13,089 bases of DNA from Chloroflexota bacterium (GTDB lineage: Bacteria; Chloroflexota; Dehalococcoidia; DSTF01; RBG-16-68-14): the NCBI GenBank assembly GCA_022561355.1, contig JADFRJ010000045.1, forward strand, positions 1 through 13,089, given 5' to 3'. Made by a program: the position numbers and the translations under genes. The notes beneath the pieces were generated by a model. The model had not been told where the DNA came from and searched no databases. It saw only the letters and a list, made by a program, of their open reading frames with translations. Positions within the stretch are counted from its first letter, which is position 1. Each line of letters begins with the position of its first letter. Positions 12,426-13,089 of this stretch are shown in pieces.

Positions 12426-13089
12426 ATGCTGTTAGTGATCGATGTTGGCAACACGACCATCACGATTGGTCTCTTTGAGGGAGACAAACTGCGCGCTACC
12501 TGGCGCATTGCTACGGACCACCAACGGCTCGCCGATGAGTATGCGGTCATCCTGATGGGCTTGCTGAACGTTCGTGGGATCAAGGCCGAAGCGGTTGATG
12601 GCGCTGCGCTGGTCAGCGTGGTGCCGGACCTGGTACCGGTCTTTGAAACGCTGTTCCAAGAGCACTTGAAGGTCTCGCCGCTCGTCGTCGGCACGGGCAC
12701 CCGCACCGGCGTCCGCATTCTCTACGACAGCCCCCGTGACGTGGGGGCGGACCGAATCGCGGATGTGGTTGCCGCCGTCAAACGATACGGGCCGCCGCCA
12801 CTCATCATCGTCGACCTTGGCACCGCGCTGGTGTTCGACGCCGTCTCGAAAGATGGCGACTACCTGGGTGGCGCGCTGGCGCCCGGTATCCACATCGCGG
12901 CGGAGGCGTTGACGAATCGCGCGGCTAAGCTCTACCCGGTCGAACTCACGCGGCCCCCGAGCGCAATCGGAAAGAACACGGTCAACGCGCTCCAGTCCGG
13001 GCTCCTCTTCGGCTACGTCGGCCTGATCGAGGGCATGGTGGCCAGGTTTAAGCAGGAGCTGGGCGGCGCCGCGACCGTCATTGGGACGG
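12426..13089 (+). CDS. coaX: Type III pantothenate kinase, C-terminus beyond the window
   Basis: The visible 221 codons are most of a protein usually of about 250-260 residues. The enzyme phosphorylates pantothenate, the first step of coenzyme A synthesis, and belongs to the ASKHA fold. Motifs seen in order: MLLVIDVGNTTITIGLF (phosphate 1; D6, G8, N9, T10), DVGADRIADVVAA, IIVDLGTALVFDAV (phosphate 2) and GGALAPGI. Phosphate 2 reads DLGTALVFD where DFGTATTFD is more common. The ATG at 12426 gives the exact family N-terminus; no good ribosome site precedes it. It diverges from dnaA, and its promoter contains a DnaA box. No stop is reached before base 13089. Confidence 0.95.
   Translation, partial: MLLVIDVGNTTITIGLFEGDKLRATWRIATDHQRLADEYAVILMGLLNVRGIKAEAVDGAALVSVVPDLVPVFETLFQEHLKVSPLVVGTGTRTGVRILYDSPRDVGADRIADVVAAVKRYGPPPLIIVDLGTALVFDAVSKDGDYLGGALAPGIHIAAEALTNRAAKLYPVELTRPPSAIGKNTVNALQSGLLFGYVGLIEGMVARFKQELGGAATVIGT

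Noticed and set aside
1..13089. Mobile elements, CRISPR arrays, tRNA or rRNA genes, defence systems
   Set aside because: I looked for direct repeats, terminal inverted repeats, transposase or integrase motifs and RNA-gene landmarks on both strands and saw none.

Overview
The window appears to join two different bacterial genomes. About the first 875 bases carry the alphaproteobacterial cell-cycle locus: divK and the start of pleD on the minus strand, with a DUF3572 gene diverging from them. Two CtrA-type operators (TTAA-N7-TTAA) lie in the gap between divK and the DUF3572 gene. This part is more AT-rich than the rest. The DUF3572 gene and a HAD-hydrolase gene converge at about 873-884. Both are cut off there, and each reads nonsense beyond that point. 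The simplest reading is a chimeric contig or an illegitimate join at a short shared sequence.

From about 880 to 13089 the DNA is GC-rich and uses many GTG/TTG starts with strong AGGAG ribosome sites. It encodes single-copy housekeeping genes of a second bacterium. The gene content and the Lgt, ResB and Obg variants suggest Chloroflexota (Dehalococcoidia-like). That placement is an inference from recalled family features and was not checked by a search.

Layout of the second part: a truncated HAD hydrolase and tatA (minus) sit opposite a D-2-hydroxyacid dehydrogenase (plus). A membrane-anchored thioredoxin-like protein and a secreted 3D/double-psi-barrel cell-wall protein follow on the plus strand. 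A near-perfect bidirectional terminator (4654-4687) closes this block. Next comes a tightly coupled minus-strand operon: M23 peptidase, ResA/TlpA-type thiol oxidoreductase, ResB cytochrome c assembly protein and Lgt. It deals with envelope biogenesis: peptidoglycan hydrolysis, apocytochrome c thiol reduction, heme attachment and lipoprotein lipidation. Upstream of it lie nadD, obgE and dnaA, also on the minus strand. A 382-base region with DnaA boxes separates dnaA from a divergent coaX (plus), which runs off the window end. This gap is a candidate oriC or dnaA control region.

I see no CRISPR array, transposase, phage gene, toxin-antitoxin pair or defence island. The coding content is mostly ordinary. 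The notable points are the chimeric junction with its CtrA sites, the putative origin region, the pair of TlpA-like proteins flanking a cysteine-rich secreted protein, and an Asn-to-Asp change in the Lgt signature.
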